A stretch of 38,453 bases of DNA, from the NCBI GenBank assembly GCA_004377135.1, contig SOHS01000110.1, positions 1 to 38,453 of the forward strand, read 5' to 3'. Both the position numbers and the translations under genes were made by a program. This document shows, piece after piece, positions 23,325-31,643 of the stretch (the first letter of the stretch is position 1; each line of letters opens with the position of its first letter). The stretch comes from Dehalococcoidia bacterium. Lineage in GTDB: Bacteria > Chloroflexota > Dehalococcoidia > GIF9 > AB-539-J10. Below the pieces are notes generated by a model. It had not been told where the DNA came from. It worked only from the letters and a program-made list of their open reading frames with translations, and did not search any database.

Positions 23325-24080
23325 TTAAGGAAATGCTCCACCATCTATAGTGATGACTTGTCCAGTGATATAGCCAGCTCTTTCACTGGCTAAAAAAGCT
23401 ACCAATTCAGCCACATCCTCAGGTTGACCAAAGCGTTGCAACGGAACCATTGCCAGTATGGCCTCTTTTTTTTCCGAAGGCAGCTTATCTGTCATCCCAG
23501 TAATAATGAAACCTGGAGCCACGGCATTGACAGTTATATTACGGGAACCCATCTCTCGGGCTATGCTCTTGGTGAAAGCAATGAGTCCTCCTTTGGAAGC
23601 AGCATAGTTACTTTGCCCTATATTCCCTACTATCCCGGTCACCGAAGATATGCTAATAATACGCCCCCATTCCTGTCTCATCATAGACTTCAGGGCAAAC
23701 TTGGTGCACAGGTAAGCTCCACGTAAATTAGTGTTAATTACATCGTCCCAGGCATCATCAGACATTCTTAACAAAAGGGTATCTCTATTTATTCCGGCAT
23801 TATTTACCAGAATATCAACCTTGCCCCATTTATCAGTCACCTGTTCTACCATGACCTGCGCTACCGCACTATCCCGAATATCAGCTTCAACCGACATGGC
23901 TTCCCCGCCTAGCCGGATTATGTCTTCCACTACATTATCCGCATCAACCTTATTACTATCTTCAATTGCTACGTAATTGACTGCTACCTTGGAACCAAGG
24001 CTGGCAAGCTTCAAGGCAATAGCTTTACCTATGCCGCGAGAGGCACCAGTTACTATGGATACTTTTCCTTCCAATTCCAT
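23325..24080 (-). CDS. fabG: 3-oxoacyl-ACP reductase FabG
   Basis: Reduces 3-oxoacyl-ACP to 3-hydroxyacyl-ACP with NADPH. 251 residues of the classical short-chain dehydrogenase fold: TGASRGIGKA at 11-20, NNAG near 93-96, Ser near 146, and the YxxxK pair Tyr159/Lys163 in SNYAASKGG. The C-terminal TGQVITIDGGAF is typical of FabG. Its YxxxK spacing separates it from the FabL-type gene two genes upstream. It is the last gene of the fab operon, 9 nt after fabF. Confidence 0.95.
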   Translation of the reverse strand: MELEGKVSIVTGASRGIGKAIALKLASLGSKVAVNYVAIEDSNKVDADNVVEDIIRLGGEAMSVEADIRDSAVAQVMVEQVTDKWGKVDILVNNAGINRDTLLLRMSDDAWDDVINTNLRGAYLCTKFALKSMMRQEWGRIISISSVTGIVGNIGQSNYAASKGGLIAFTKSIAREMGSRNITVNAVAPGFIITGMTDKLPSEKKEAILAMVPLQRFGQPEDVAELVAFLASERAGYITGQVITIDGGAFP

Positions 24081-24089
24081 TACTGACTT

Positions 24090-25373
24090 TCACTCGCTGG
24101 CGCGTTTAAGTACCAGACAGCAATTTTCACCACCTAACCCAAAGCTATTCTTCAGACATACATTTACCTGAGCCGGGCGAGCTACATTGGGGACATAATC
24201 CAGATCACAGTCCGGATCAGGGGTCTCATAATTTATAGTTGGATGGATAATCCCTTTGTTCATAACTAATATAGCGGCGATGGTTTCAATAGCGCCGCCA
24301 GCAGTAATGCCATGCCCAATCATGGATTTAGTAGAGCTTATAGGAATTTTGTAAGCATGCTCTCCAAACACTATCTTAATAGCTTTGGTTTCACAGGCAT
24401 CATTCAGTTTGGTGCTGGTGCCGTGAGCGTTAATATAATCAACCTCCTCAATCTTCACCCTGGCATTTTGCAGGGCAGTACGCATAGCATAAGCCTCAGC
24501 GTCAGGGGCGGGAGCAGTTGCATCGTGGGCATCGAAAGACCAACCTGCACCGGCAACTTCAGCCAGGATAGGTGCACCCCGTCTCTTGGCATGTTCATAG
24601 CTTTCCAAGACAACTAATCCGGCACCCTCAGCATAGACGAAACCATTGCGGTTGAGATCAAATGGACGACAAGCCTTGGACGGGTCAGGTTCATGGGAAA
24701 GGGCTCCCAAAATATCTATTCCAGCCACGCCAACTGGCTCCAGGCTGGCGTCAGAACCCCCGGCTATCATCACATCAACATACCCTAAGCGAATGAAATT
24801 GGTCGCTGTGCCTATGGCGTCAGCGCCACTGGCACAAAGGCTATTCACACTGCTATTAGGGCCCCTGGCCCCCAGCATCATTCCCACCTGCATGGATGCT
24901 GCACTGGCTGTTGACTTGGTGATGAAGAGAGGGTCGGCTCCTCTTCTAGGACCCGTTTTTTGGTATTGCTCCCATCCCCAAACAACATAGCCTTGTTCCG
25001 TCATAGTAGAAATGCTGACACCTACTCTATCAGAATTTTCCTGGGCCATATCCAGGCCGGCTGATTGTATTGCTTCTTTGGCAGCAGCAATGGCAAACTG
25101 AATGGTCCTTGAAGTCCGGTCAATTGCCTTCAAGTCCATATACTTTGTGGCATCAAAGCCATGCACCTCAGCATCCACTTTCACTCGAAAGTTGCTGGCA
25201 TCAAAGTGGGTAATAGGACCGATGGCTGACTTTCCTGCGACTAATCCCTCCCAAAACTCTTCTGCACTTAAGCCCAAGGGATTAATAGTACCCATACCGG
25301 TAACTACAACTCTCGGTATATCTATCGTGCCCCAAGAATTTACCGAGTTCGTAGAAACTTTAGCCGTGTTCAT
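24090..25373 (-). CDS. fabF: 3-oxoacyl-ACP synthase II (FabF)
   Basis: Condenses acyl-ACP with malonyl-ACP in chain elongation. 427 residues, thiolase fold. The Cys-His-His triad is Cys180 in NSLCASGADAIG, His317 in NAHGTSTKLND and His354 in MIGHGITAGGAIE. The C-terminal NSFGLGGENCCLVL is present. The first 18 residues before IPRVVVTGMG are an extension. It lies 5 nt after fabL. No fabH (initiation) is in the operon. Confidence 0.95.
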   Translation of the reverse strand: MNTAKVSTNSVNSWGTIDIPRVVVTGMGTINPLGLSAEEFWEGLVAGKSAIGPITHFDASNFRVKVDAEVHGFDATKYMDLKAIDRTSRTIQFAIAAAKEAIQSAGLDMAQENSDRVGVSISTMTEQGYVVWGWEQYQKTGPRRGADPLFITKSTASAASMQVGMMLGARGPNSSVNSLCASGADAIGTATNFIRLGYVDVMIAGGSDASLEPVGVAGIDILGALSHEPDPSKACRPFDLNRNGFVYAEGAGLVVLESYEHAKRRGAPILAEVAGAGWSFDAHDATAPAPDAEAYAMRTALQNARVKIEEVDYINAHGTSTKLNDACETKAIKIVFGEHAYKIPISSTKSMIGHGITAGGAIETIAAILVMNKGIIHPTINYETPDPDCDLDYVPNVARPAQVNVCLKNSFGLGGENCCLVLKRASE

Positions 25374-25378
25374 TATTC

Positions 25379-26146
25379 TTATTTTCCTGCGAGGGCAAAG
25401 AGCCCTACAGAGGTGCCTCCATCAACAATAATAGTCTGTCCTCTTATCATAAAGGCTTCTTCACTGCACAAAAAAGCAACAATATTAGCGACATCTTCGG
25501 GAATCACCATTCTTCCCGCTGGTGTTACTTGACGATTATCTTTTACCAACCCCTCTTTGAAATAGAACTTCAATGCCTCTGTCTCCACAGCAGAAGCAGC
25601 TACAGTATTAACGCAAATGTTTTGAGGTGCCAGCTCTATTGCTAGGTAACGAGTTAAAGCTTCCAGGGCAGCTTTGGAGACTCCAACGACAGTATAATTG
25701 GGCAAGACAAAGCGCGAACCCAGGCTAGAGATGCTTACTATCTTACCACCCCTGCCCTCCATTAGTTTAGCTGCCCTCTGGGCACAGAGCAAAAGGGCTC
25801 TGGCGTTGATGTCCATAGTCCATTCCCAGGCCTTAACATCTATATCCACTACAGGACGGCCTACGCCTGAAGCAGCGTTGCTAATCAAGATATCCAGGCG
25901 GCCAAATTTATTGCTAATCATATCAAACATTTCGTCTATCTTTGCCGGGTCTCCCACATTAGCTCTGATAACCTCAGCTTTCACTCCCAGAGACTCGATA
26001 TCCTTAGCTGTTTGTTCAGCGCTATCGCGGTGGCGAAAAAAATTGACAATAATATCTACACCCTGGGAAGCAAGTTTAAGAGCAATCGCCCGACCAATCC
26101 CTCGCCCACTACCTGTAACTAAAGCCAGCTTCCCATCAAGGGACAT
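25379..26146 (-). CDS. fabL: Enoyl-ACP reductase, FabL type
   Basis: Reduces trans-2-enoyl-ACP, the last step of each elongation cycle. 255 residues, short-chain dehydrogenase fold with TGSGRGIGRA at 11-20. Tyr151 and Lys158 are six residues apart (YTVVGVSK), the Y(X)6K pattern of enoyl reductases and the same numbering as Bacillus subtilis FabL. SNAASGVGRPV and WEWTMDINARALLLCAQ are FabL-like segments. FabL enzymes are typically triclosan-insensitive. No FabI or FabK is seen in the window. A long-chain FabG paralogue is less likely given the active-site spacing. Confidence 0.85.
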   Translation of the reverse strand: MSLDGKLALVTGSGRGIGRAIALKLASQGVDIIVNFFRHRDSAEQTAKDIESLGVKAEVIRANVGDPAKIDEMFDMISNKFGRLDILISNAASGVGRPVVDIDVKAWEWTMDINARALLLCAQRAAKLMEGRGGKIVSISSLGSRFVLPNYTVVGVSKAALEALTRYLAIELAPQNICVNTVAASAVETEALKFYFKEGLVKDNRQVTPAGRMVIPEDVANIVAFLCSEEAFMIRGQTIIVDGGTSVGLFALAGK

Positions 26147-26148
26147 AG

Positions 26149-26394
26149 CTAAACCTTCTCCTCTTGTGCTACCCGGCTCTCTACATAGGACACAAAGTCA
26201 CCGAAGTTCTGAAACTTCTGGGCTTCCTCATCAGGGATTTCAATCCCAAAGGTCTCTTCCACCGCCACTAATGCCTGTACTACATCCAGGGAATCTGCCT
26301 TAATCTCTTTAAATGTACTTTGCCGAGTGATAATGCTCTTATCAACACGAGTAATCTTAGCTACGATATCCCTTACCTGGTCTTCGACGGTCAT
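26149..26394 (-). CDS. acpP: Acyl carrier protein
   Basis: 81 residues, acidic, with Ser35 in the phosphopantetheine site ADSLDVVQ and the following helix LVAVEETFGIEIPDEEA. It carries the growing acyl chain for the FabG, FabF, FabL and dehydratase enzymes encoded beside it. It overlaps plsX by 4 nt and precedes fabL by 2 nt. Confidence 0.95.
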   Translation of the reverse strand: MTVEDQVRDIVAKITRVDKSIITRQSTFKEIKADSLDVVQALVAVEETFGIEIPDEEAQKFQNFGDFVSYVESRVAQEEKV

Positions 26395-27422
26395 AACTTA
26401 CCTCCTTGGTTAAATTTGGCCAATTCCGACTTCAAACTTTCAACAACCCCGGCTTTTACCGCTTCCTTGGCGCTTTCTATAGCATTAGCTATTTGGGGAG
26501 CCCGGCTAGCTCCATGCGCTATCTTCACAACCCCATCAATACCCCACAAAATACCGCCACCATGCTTCTCAGTTTCATTGGATATTTTGGTTGCCGGGAA
26601 TAATCCCTTAAACAATAATCTTACTAAGGCGCGCAGGGGTGGGTACTTTTTTAGCTTACGCACTATCCAAACCTGGGCGTAACCCCCTATGCTTTCATAA
26701 AACTTTAAAATAACATTGCCCACAAAGCCATCGCAGACAATGACATTGGCTTTGCCGTTTAAGATATCACTGCCTTCTATATTGCCAACGAAGTTCAACC
26801 CACTATTTTTGAGAAGTGAATAAGCTTCACGCACTGCGTCACTCCCTTTGCTTTCTTCACTCCCCGTGCTTAGCAAAGCTACCTTGGGGTCAGTGATGTT
26901 AAGGAACTTCTTAGCATAGACTGAGCCAGCAACGGCAAAAGTTAGGAATTGATGTGGCTTGCAATCTACATTAGCCCCGAGGTCTACCATCACAGTATTC
27001 GGTGCAAAGCTCCCCAGAGAGCCGACAAGTGCCGGACGATATACTCCGTCCACCATGCCCATAAATTGAATGGCGCTTATTGCGGCTGCCGCAGTAGATC
27101 CGGCACTCAATAATGCATCTGCTTCGCCCGATTTTACCATCTTCGCCGCTATGGCAACAGAACAATTAGGCTTGCGGCGAACTACGTCAACCGGCGACTC
27201 ATTTTCCTTGATAACGTCACTGGCTCCAACAACATGGATGGATGAACCGTTAGTGAGTTTGCACTTGGCTAATTCCTTTTCCAGAATGGTTGCGGTGCCC
27301 ACCAAGAAGATTTCTACATCATTCTTCCGAGCCGCAAGAACCGCCCCCTTAACTATTTCCCCAGGAGCATAATCACCACCCATGGCATCCACAGCCACCC
27401 TTATTCTGCCATTTTGAACCAT
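26391..27422 (-). CDS. plsX: Phosphate acyltransferase PlsX
   Basis: Converts acyl-ACP to acyl-phosphate for PlsY, feeding phospholipid synthesis. 343 residues from ATG 27422 (MVQNGRIRVAVDAMGGDYAPGEIVKGA). An in-frame GTG at 27440 would overlap the upstream gene. VDLGANVDCKP and the C-terminal HGGGILWGIDGVVKIAHGASRA are family motifs. Placement next to acpP is typical, with fabD and fabH absent. Confidence 0.95.
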   Translation of the reverse strand: MVQNGRIRVAVDAMGGDYAPGEIVKGAVLAARKNDVEIFLVGTATILEKELAKCKLTNGSSIHVVGASDVIKENESPVDVVRRKPNCSVAIAAKMVKSGEADALLSAGSTAAAAISAIQFMGMVDGVYRPALVGSLGSFAPNTVMVDLGANVDCKPHQFLTFAVAGSVYAKKFLNITDPKVALLSTGSEESKGSDAVREAYSLLKNSGLNFVGNIEGSDILNGKANVIVCDGFVGNVILKFYESIGGYAQVWIVRKLKKYPPLRALVRLLFKGLFPATKISNETEKHGGGILWGIDGVVKIAHGASRAPQIANAIESAKEAVKAGVVESLKSELAKFNQGGKL

Positions 27423-27426
27423 ATTT

Positions 27427-27849
27427 TTATTTCTTATCACTTGAGAACTTGACTATTGTCTCTCCTGTAACTATCATTTCTCCTTTTTGATTACGACACT
27501 CAAAACTGCAATTTGCGTATGATACATCATCTTCTTGTTCAATGCAATCAATTTTACCATTGATAGTCAGCGTGTCTCCAGGATGTGCTGGCTCTTTAAA
27601 CTTCGCGCGAAGCTTACCTTCAGACAGCCAGTTTCGGCCAAAAGCCGAGGTCATCATCTCTGACACATAAGCCAAGCTAAGCATACCATGAGCAATAGTT
27701 CCACCCAAAGGAGTCTTAGCAGCAAAAGACTCGTCTATGTGGATGGGATTAAAATCACCCGATGCCTCAGCATAAAGGTTAATTTTCTCCTGGGTGATAT
27801 GTTTTACCACCGAATCAAAAGCCTTACCTTCTTGAATCTCTGTTAGCAT
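27427..27849 (-). CDS. MaoC-like (3R)-hydroxyacyl-ACP dehydratase, catalytic subunit
   Basis: 140 residues, one hot-dog domain with the hydratase-2 motif YAEASGDFNPIHIDESFA. Asp32 and His37 are the predicted catalytic pair. AHGMLSLAYVSEMM and FKEPAHPGDTL follow. With the catalytically silent partner just upstream it resembles the HadA-HadB heterodimer of mycobacterial FAS-II. It is the only candidate for the dehydration step here, since fabZ and fabA are absent. 7 nt after the partner gene. Confidence 0.85.
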   Translation of the reverse strand: MLTEIQEGKAFDSVVKHITQEKINLYAEASGDFNPIHIDESFAAKTPLGGTIAHGMLSLAYVSEMMTSAFGRNWLSEGKLRAKFKEPAHPGDTLTINGKIDCIEQEDDVSYANCSFECRNQKGEMIVTGETIVKFSSDKK

Positions 27850-27856
27850 TTCCTCC

Positions 27857-28252
27857 TTAGGTGGGCAATGCTATAGTTGCCCTTCCTGATTGCACTTTTT
27901 CTTTGCCTTTGTCAAAAACCTCTAACTCCAGAATTAACATACTCATTTTGCCCCGAGTTATTTTTTGTAACACTCCTATGTAACACTCTATAGTAGCTCC
28001 AATTGGCACCATTTTGAAAAACTCTAATTCTTGTGAGGCATGTATAGCAATAGTGTCAGGTGGCAGTGGAATAGACTTTGTCGTAGCAGCTATGGTGCAG
28101 GCTGTAATAGCCAAAGGAGGGACAAATCCATCACCTTCACTATCTACAGCTTTTAGATATTTGGAAACGAAGGAGTCACTCAGTTCATAGGTAGTAGGAG
28201 GGAATTTGTAACCGGGTGTTAGCTCTTCATAGCTTATAGCTCTGTCCGGCAT
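27857..28252 (-). CDS. MaoC-like N-terminal hot-dog protein (HadA-like partner)
   Basis: 131 residues, a hot-dog fold resembling the N-terminal half of double hot-dog dehydratases. It lacks the D-x-N-P-x-H catalytic motif and has the VPPLAITACTI segment that usually shapes the acyl-binding half. Predicted to bind the acyl chain as a non-catalytic partner of the next gene. It is the first gene of the fab operon, about 35 nt after the predicted transcription start. Confidence 0.8.
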   Translation of the reverse strand: MPDRAISYEELTPGYKFPPTTYELSDSFVSKYLKAVDSEGDGFVPPLAITACTIAATTKSIPLPPDTIAIHASQELEFFKMVPIGATIECYIGVLQKITRGKMSMLILELEVFDKGKEKVQSGRATIALPT

Positions 28253-28275
28253 TCGACTAGTTCCTGATACATCGG

Positions 28276-28320
28276 TATGCTATGCATATTACATTATACA
28301 CTGCCCCTGATTATTGTCAA
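28276..28320 (-). promoter_or_regulatory. fab operon promoter with overlapping palindrome
   Basis: Minus-strand TTGACA at 28320-28315, a 16-nt spacer, TATAAT at 28298-28293. Immediately downstream TATGC-TAT-GCATA (28276-28288) is a perfect five-base inverted repeat at the start site, a good place for a repressor. ATACATCG just beside it (28268-28275) also occurs in both U32 promoters. Confidence 0.75.
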
Positions 28321-28429
28321 TATTTTCCTATTATTACCACCACCCATTAATAATGGACTTTTGGCATCGACAGAATTGACTTAAAATCAACCTGTCCCAC
28401 ACAGAATACCCTAAATTGCTGGAAGGTAT

Positions 28430-28475
28430 AAGACGGAAAAAGCTATCGAGCACACTTTGCTAGCTGCACCGTCTT
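28430..28475 (-). terminator. Hairpin between tRNA-Met and the fab promoter
   Basis: AAGACGG (28430-28436) pairs with CCGTCTT (28469-28475), and AGCTA/TAGCT (28441-28445, 28461-28465) pair inside. Read on the minus strand it would follow tRNA-Met. No strong U tract follows, so a terminator role is uncertain. Confidence 0.4.
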
Positions 28476-28496
28476 CCCATTTGGTTTACTGCAAAA

Positions 28497-28568
28497 TGGG
28501 CTCGGCAGGATTCGAACCTGCGACCAACCGGTTATGAGCCGGCCGCTCTGCCACTGAGCTACGAGCCC
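28497..28568 (-). tRNA. tRNA-Met (CAT)
   Basis: 72 nt without encoded CCA. The acceptor stem GGGCTCG/CGAGCCC is perfect, the D loop contains TAGCTCAGTGGCAGAGC, the anticodon loop CTCATAA has anticodon CAT, and the T arm is standard. The paired first base argues against initiator tRNA. Elongator Met is favoured, but an Ile tRNA with lysidine at C34 would look alike. Confidence 0.9.
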
Positions 28569-28615
28569 ACTCTTCTACCCATGAAAAGCTTCACCTTTCA
28601 TGGTAACCAATATTG

Positions 28616-28661
28616 TGTGGAGCAGGAAACGGGACTCGAACCCTCGACACCTTACCTGGAA
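28616..28661 (-). repeat. tRNA-Gly 3'-half remnant, copy A
   Basis: Read on the minus strand it holds a TTCCA anticodon-loop remnant, a T arm with GGTTCGAGTCC and an acceptor strand ending CTCCA. It matches 37515-37560 at 40 of 46 positions in the same orientation. Sequence to about 28694 keeps faint D-arm likeness but no pairing acceptor 5' strand, so it is not a working tRNA. Confidence 0.7.
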
Positions 28662-29252
28662 AGAGTAGTTATGACTGAGCCCTCGTTTTCCTCACCTTTT
28701 AAACGTGACAAGCGGTAGAGGACTGCCTCTTTCCATTACTAATCAGGTGAGTGTTCATTCTCTATCTCCCGCCACTTCCTTGACTGATTTTACCATGCTT
28801 GCCCATAAGGCAACAACCGGTTTGGTAAGGACAAGAGACACTTCTTAGAGTTACCATAGTCTCTTTACAGTCAAAAGGATACGAATACTTGGCCTATTGC
28901 CCATCGAACAAAAGAGGTTTTATTGTGTTTGAAATCTAGCTAGAATATCGTCTCCCCTAGCCAGCTGAGCGCATTTCAAGTTCGCTAGAACTGACAGGCG
29001 CCAGGGGATTCGGAATTAAGTCATACAGAGGGGATAGCCCACGCAAATCTGTACTTGAGAATATTAAGCTGCGCTCAACTTTGCTACCTTGGCTAAACAA
29101 TTGTTCCTTTGACCTCACTAGTCCAAAGTTGTAGACTGTCAATATCTTCTTAACCGGAACTTAAATAGGTACACAGCCAAGGCCAGATTACAATGTGGAC
29201 AAAGGCTTGAAAGAGCACTTTGGTTCATGCCTCGAGACAGAAGTGAAGGAAA
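28662..29252. other. Non-coding stretch upstream of mpgS
   Basis: About 590 nt with no supported gene. A 61-codon minus-strand frame near 28957-29142 has no ribosome-binding site or similarity that I recognise. The only features I can point to are the tRNA-Gly-like sequence at the left edge and a weak plus-strand promoter near 29109. Confidence 0.5.
29109..29137 (+). promoter_or_regulatory. Possible mpgS promoter
   Basis: TTGACC at 29109-29114, a 17-nt spacer and TAGACT at 29132-29137. Each box has one or two mismatches. It would give a leader of about 110 nt before mpgS. Confidence 0.35.
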
Positions 29253-30452
29253 ATGAGAATAGAAAGCACCAGATACACTGAATGTCTTGGCTCAGTTCGG
29301 ATTAACGATGTACAGCAGGTATTGGAACTGGACTCTGGCAGAGCCAAAGAACTTCCCCCCCAAGAGAATATCGCTGTGCAAAAAATTGAGGAGGATGTTA
29401 TCAAGGACTTCGAAGAGAAAATGGCTATTGTCATCCCTACTAAGGACGAGAAACTCAAGCTCTTCGAAGGTGTTGTCAGTGGAGTCCCTCATGAGTGCCT
29501 GCTAATCGTAGTCTCTAACAGCCAGAGAAGGCGGGTTGACCGGTTCAGGATGGAGAAAGACGCATTGAACCAGTTCTGTCACTTTACTCGCCGTGAGGCT
29601 CTGATTATTCACCAGAAAGACCCCGTACTAGCCCGGGCTCTCGCTGAGGCTGGCTACACTGACATTTTAGGAGAGGATGGGTTGATAAGGGATGGCAAGG
29701 CTGAAGGCATGCTAGCTGCAATCCTTCTCGCTATGGTTGCCAAGAAAGATTTTGTTGGCTTTATCGATGCTGATAATTATTTTCCCGGCGCTGTATGGGA
29801 GTACGCCAGATGCTATGCTACCGGCTTCTGCATGGCTAAATCCGCTTATAGCATGGTCAGGGTTTTGTGGCGCTACAAGCCTAAAATTTCGGCAGGCATG
29901 TTTTTTAAGAGATGGGGTCGAGTATCAGAGATAACTAACAGGTGTATGAACTCCCTGATCTCAAGCAAAACCGGATTTGAAACTGAGATTATCAAGACAG
30001 GCAATGCCGGGGAGCATGCTATGAGCTTGAGACTGGCAGAGATACTCACTTATGCCTCAGGCTACGCTGTGGAACCTCAGGAACTTATATCTATCTTCGA
30101 AGGGTTTGGTGGTGTCTTACCCATGGCAAACCCTACCGCTGCCAAACATGGCGTTGAGATATTCCAGACCGAGACAAGGAACCCCCATCTCCATGAAGAA
30201 AGGGGTGGGCGGCATCTTCTGGTGGAAATGCTATTGCCAGGTCTGGGGTCTATCTATCACTCCCCACTCTGTGAAAAGGAGACCAAGCAGTTAATTATCA
30301 ACGAGCTTTTACAGCAGAATGCCATCCAGCCAGATGAAGAACCACCAAAACCACGCCTTATTACTCCACTGAGGGCTATCAACCTGAAGAAGTTCACCGC
30401 AGTTATGACGGAACACATGAACTCGTATTCAGCATTAGAGGAAGAGGAATGA
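29253..30452 (+). CDS. mpgS: Mannosyl-3-phosphoglycerate synthase
   Basis: Transfers mannose from GDP-mannose to 3-phosphoglycerate, the first step of mannosylglycerate synthesis (glycosyltransferase family 55). 399 residues, full length for the family. IPTKDEKLKLFEGVVSGVPHECL and VVSNSQRRRVDRFRMEKDA form the N-terminal signature, HQKDP is conserved, and the metal-binding DAD is at 172-174 in IDADNYFPGA. AAGGAAA lies just before the ATG. It has no fused phosphatase domain, unlike the bifunctional enzyme of Dehalococcoides mccartyi; the phosphatase is a separate gene at 33379. It overlaps the next gene by 4 nt. Confidence 0.93.
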   Translation: MRIESTRYTECLGSVRINDVQQVLELDSGRAKELPPQENIAVQKIEEDVIKDFEEKMAIVIPTKDEKLKLFEGVVSGVPHECLLIVVSNSQRRRVDRFRMEKDALNQFCHFTRREALIIHQKDPVLARALAEAGYTDILGEDGLIRDGKAEGMLAAILLAMVAKKDFVGFIDADNYFPGAVWEYARCYATGFCMAKSAYSMVRVLWRYKPKISAGMFFKRWGRVSEITNRCMNSLISSKTGFETEIIKTGNAGEHAMSLRLAEILTYASGYAVEPQELISIFEGFGGVLPMANPTAAKHGVEIFQTETRNPHLHEERGGRHLLVEMLLPGLGSIYHSPLCEKETKQLIINELLQQNAIQPDEEPPKPRLITPLRAINLKKFTAVMTEHMNSYSALEEEE

Positions 30453-31543
30453 AAGCGGTCGTTCTTATCGGTGGGGAAGGGACGAGGCTACGTCCACTAA
30501 CCTTCAATACCCCCAAGGCGATTATGCCTATCCTGAACCGTCCTTTCTTGGAGCACTTGCTGGGCTACTTGAAAGAGCACGGAGTTGCCGACGCTATTCT
30601 CGCCATGGGTTATCTCCCTGACCCAATCCAAAGCTGTTTAGGCGATGGTACTCAACTCGGAGTTCGGCTCACCTACCTGGTGGAGGAGTCGCCTCTGGGC
30701 ACAGCCGGAGCAGTGAAGAATGCTGAATCATACCTGGATGGGCCATTCTTTGTTTTCAACGGAGACATTATCACCGGGATAGACTTGACTGCTATGATGA
30801 AACGCCACAAAGAAGTTAAGCCCAAAGTTAGCATAGCACTGACACCGGTAGATAATCCTACTATATACGGGGTAGTGGAGACTGATACCCGGGGCATGGT
30901 ACAGCGCTTTGTTGAGAAGCCGACCTGGGACAAGGTCACCACTAACATGATAAACGCCGGCATCTACATCCTGGAGCCTGAGGTCTTAGCACATATCCCA
31001 GCATCAACTCCGTCTATGTTTGAGAATTATCTCTTTCCGAGACTTCTTGAGATAGGTGAGCCTATCTTGGGCTATCCTTCTGACGCCTATTGGATTGATA
31101 TCGGTACGCCGGAGAAATATCTAAAGGCAAACCATGACTTGCTTTTACAGCAGGCTGGTAGAGGCATTCAAGCTAAAGGAAAGAGTCAGTTCCATCCTAC
31201 TGCCCAAATTGAGGGGCCGGTTTTGATTGCCGAAGGATGTATTATTGCTGAGGACGCCAAGCTAAAAGGGCCCGTCGTTCTAGGGCCGCATTGTGAAATT
31301 GGCAAAGGCGCAGTAGTGCAAGGAGCGGTACTGTGGCACCACTCGAGAGTGGGTGAGAAAGCAATACTCAGGAATTGCGTAGTTTGCTCCCATAGCTATG
31401 TGGAACAAGGCAGCCATGTTCCCGATAACTGCGTACTGGGCGATAGTGTTACAGTTGCTTCAGGAAACATATTGGATAAAGGTACCCAGGTCTGGCCGGA
31501 TGGCTATGCTGAGTCAAATGCAACTCAACCCTTAGTATCATGA
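30449..31543 (+). CDS. Mannose-1-phosphate guanylyltransferase (GDP-mannose pyrophosphorylase-like)
   Basis: 364 residues. The nucleotidyltransferase domain opens MKAVVLIGGEGTRLRPLTFNTPKAI, with FNGDIITGID (metal-binding Asp) and VEKP near 150. A C-terminal left-handed beta-helix of hexapeptide repeats runs from about 240 to 340, as in eukaryote-type GMPPB enzymes. GDP-mannose supply is inferred from the ATGA overlap with mpgS. A glucose-1-phosphate enzyme of the same superfamily cannot be ruled out from sequence alone. Confidence 0.85.
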   Translation: MKAVVLIGGEGTRLRPLTFNTPKAIMPILNRPFLEHLLGYLKEHGVADAILAMGYLPDPIQSCLGDGTQLGVRLTYLVEESPLGTAGAVKNAESYLDGPFFVFNGDIITGIDLTAMMKRHKEVKPKVSIALTPVDNPTIYGVVETDTRGMVQRFVEKPTWDKVTTNMINAGIYILEPEVLAHIPASTPSMFENYLFPRLLEIGEPILGYPSDAYWIDIGTPEKYLKANHDLLLQQAGRGIQAKGKSQFHPTAQIEGPVLIAEGCIIAEDAKLKGPVVLGPHCEIGKGAVVQGAVLWHHSRVGEKAILRNCVVCSHSYVEQGSHVPDNCVLGDSVTVASGNILDKGTQVWPDGYAESNATQPLVS

Positions 31544-31643
31544 TTTGGCTAACCCCCGCTTTAAATCTGATAGTCAGCAAACACACCAACTTAATCAATG
31601 TTCTGGATTCGACCCCTAAAGCCAGAAAGGAATTTGAGTTTAT

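Noticed and set aside
28616..28694. Functional tRNA-Gly
   Set aside because: The T arm and CCA end are present, but the acceptor 5' strand and anticodon stem do not pair well.
28957..29142. 61-codon minus-strand open frame upstream of mpgS
   Set aside because: Low-complexity serine/leucine-rich translation, no ribosome-binding site, no family resemblance.
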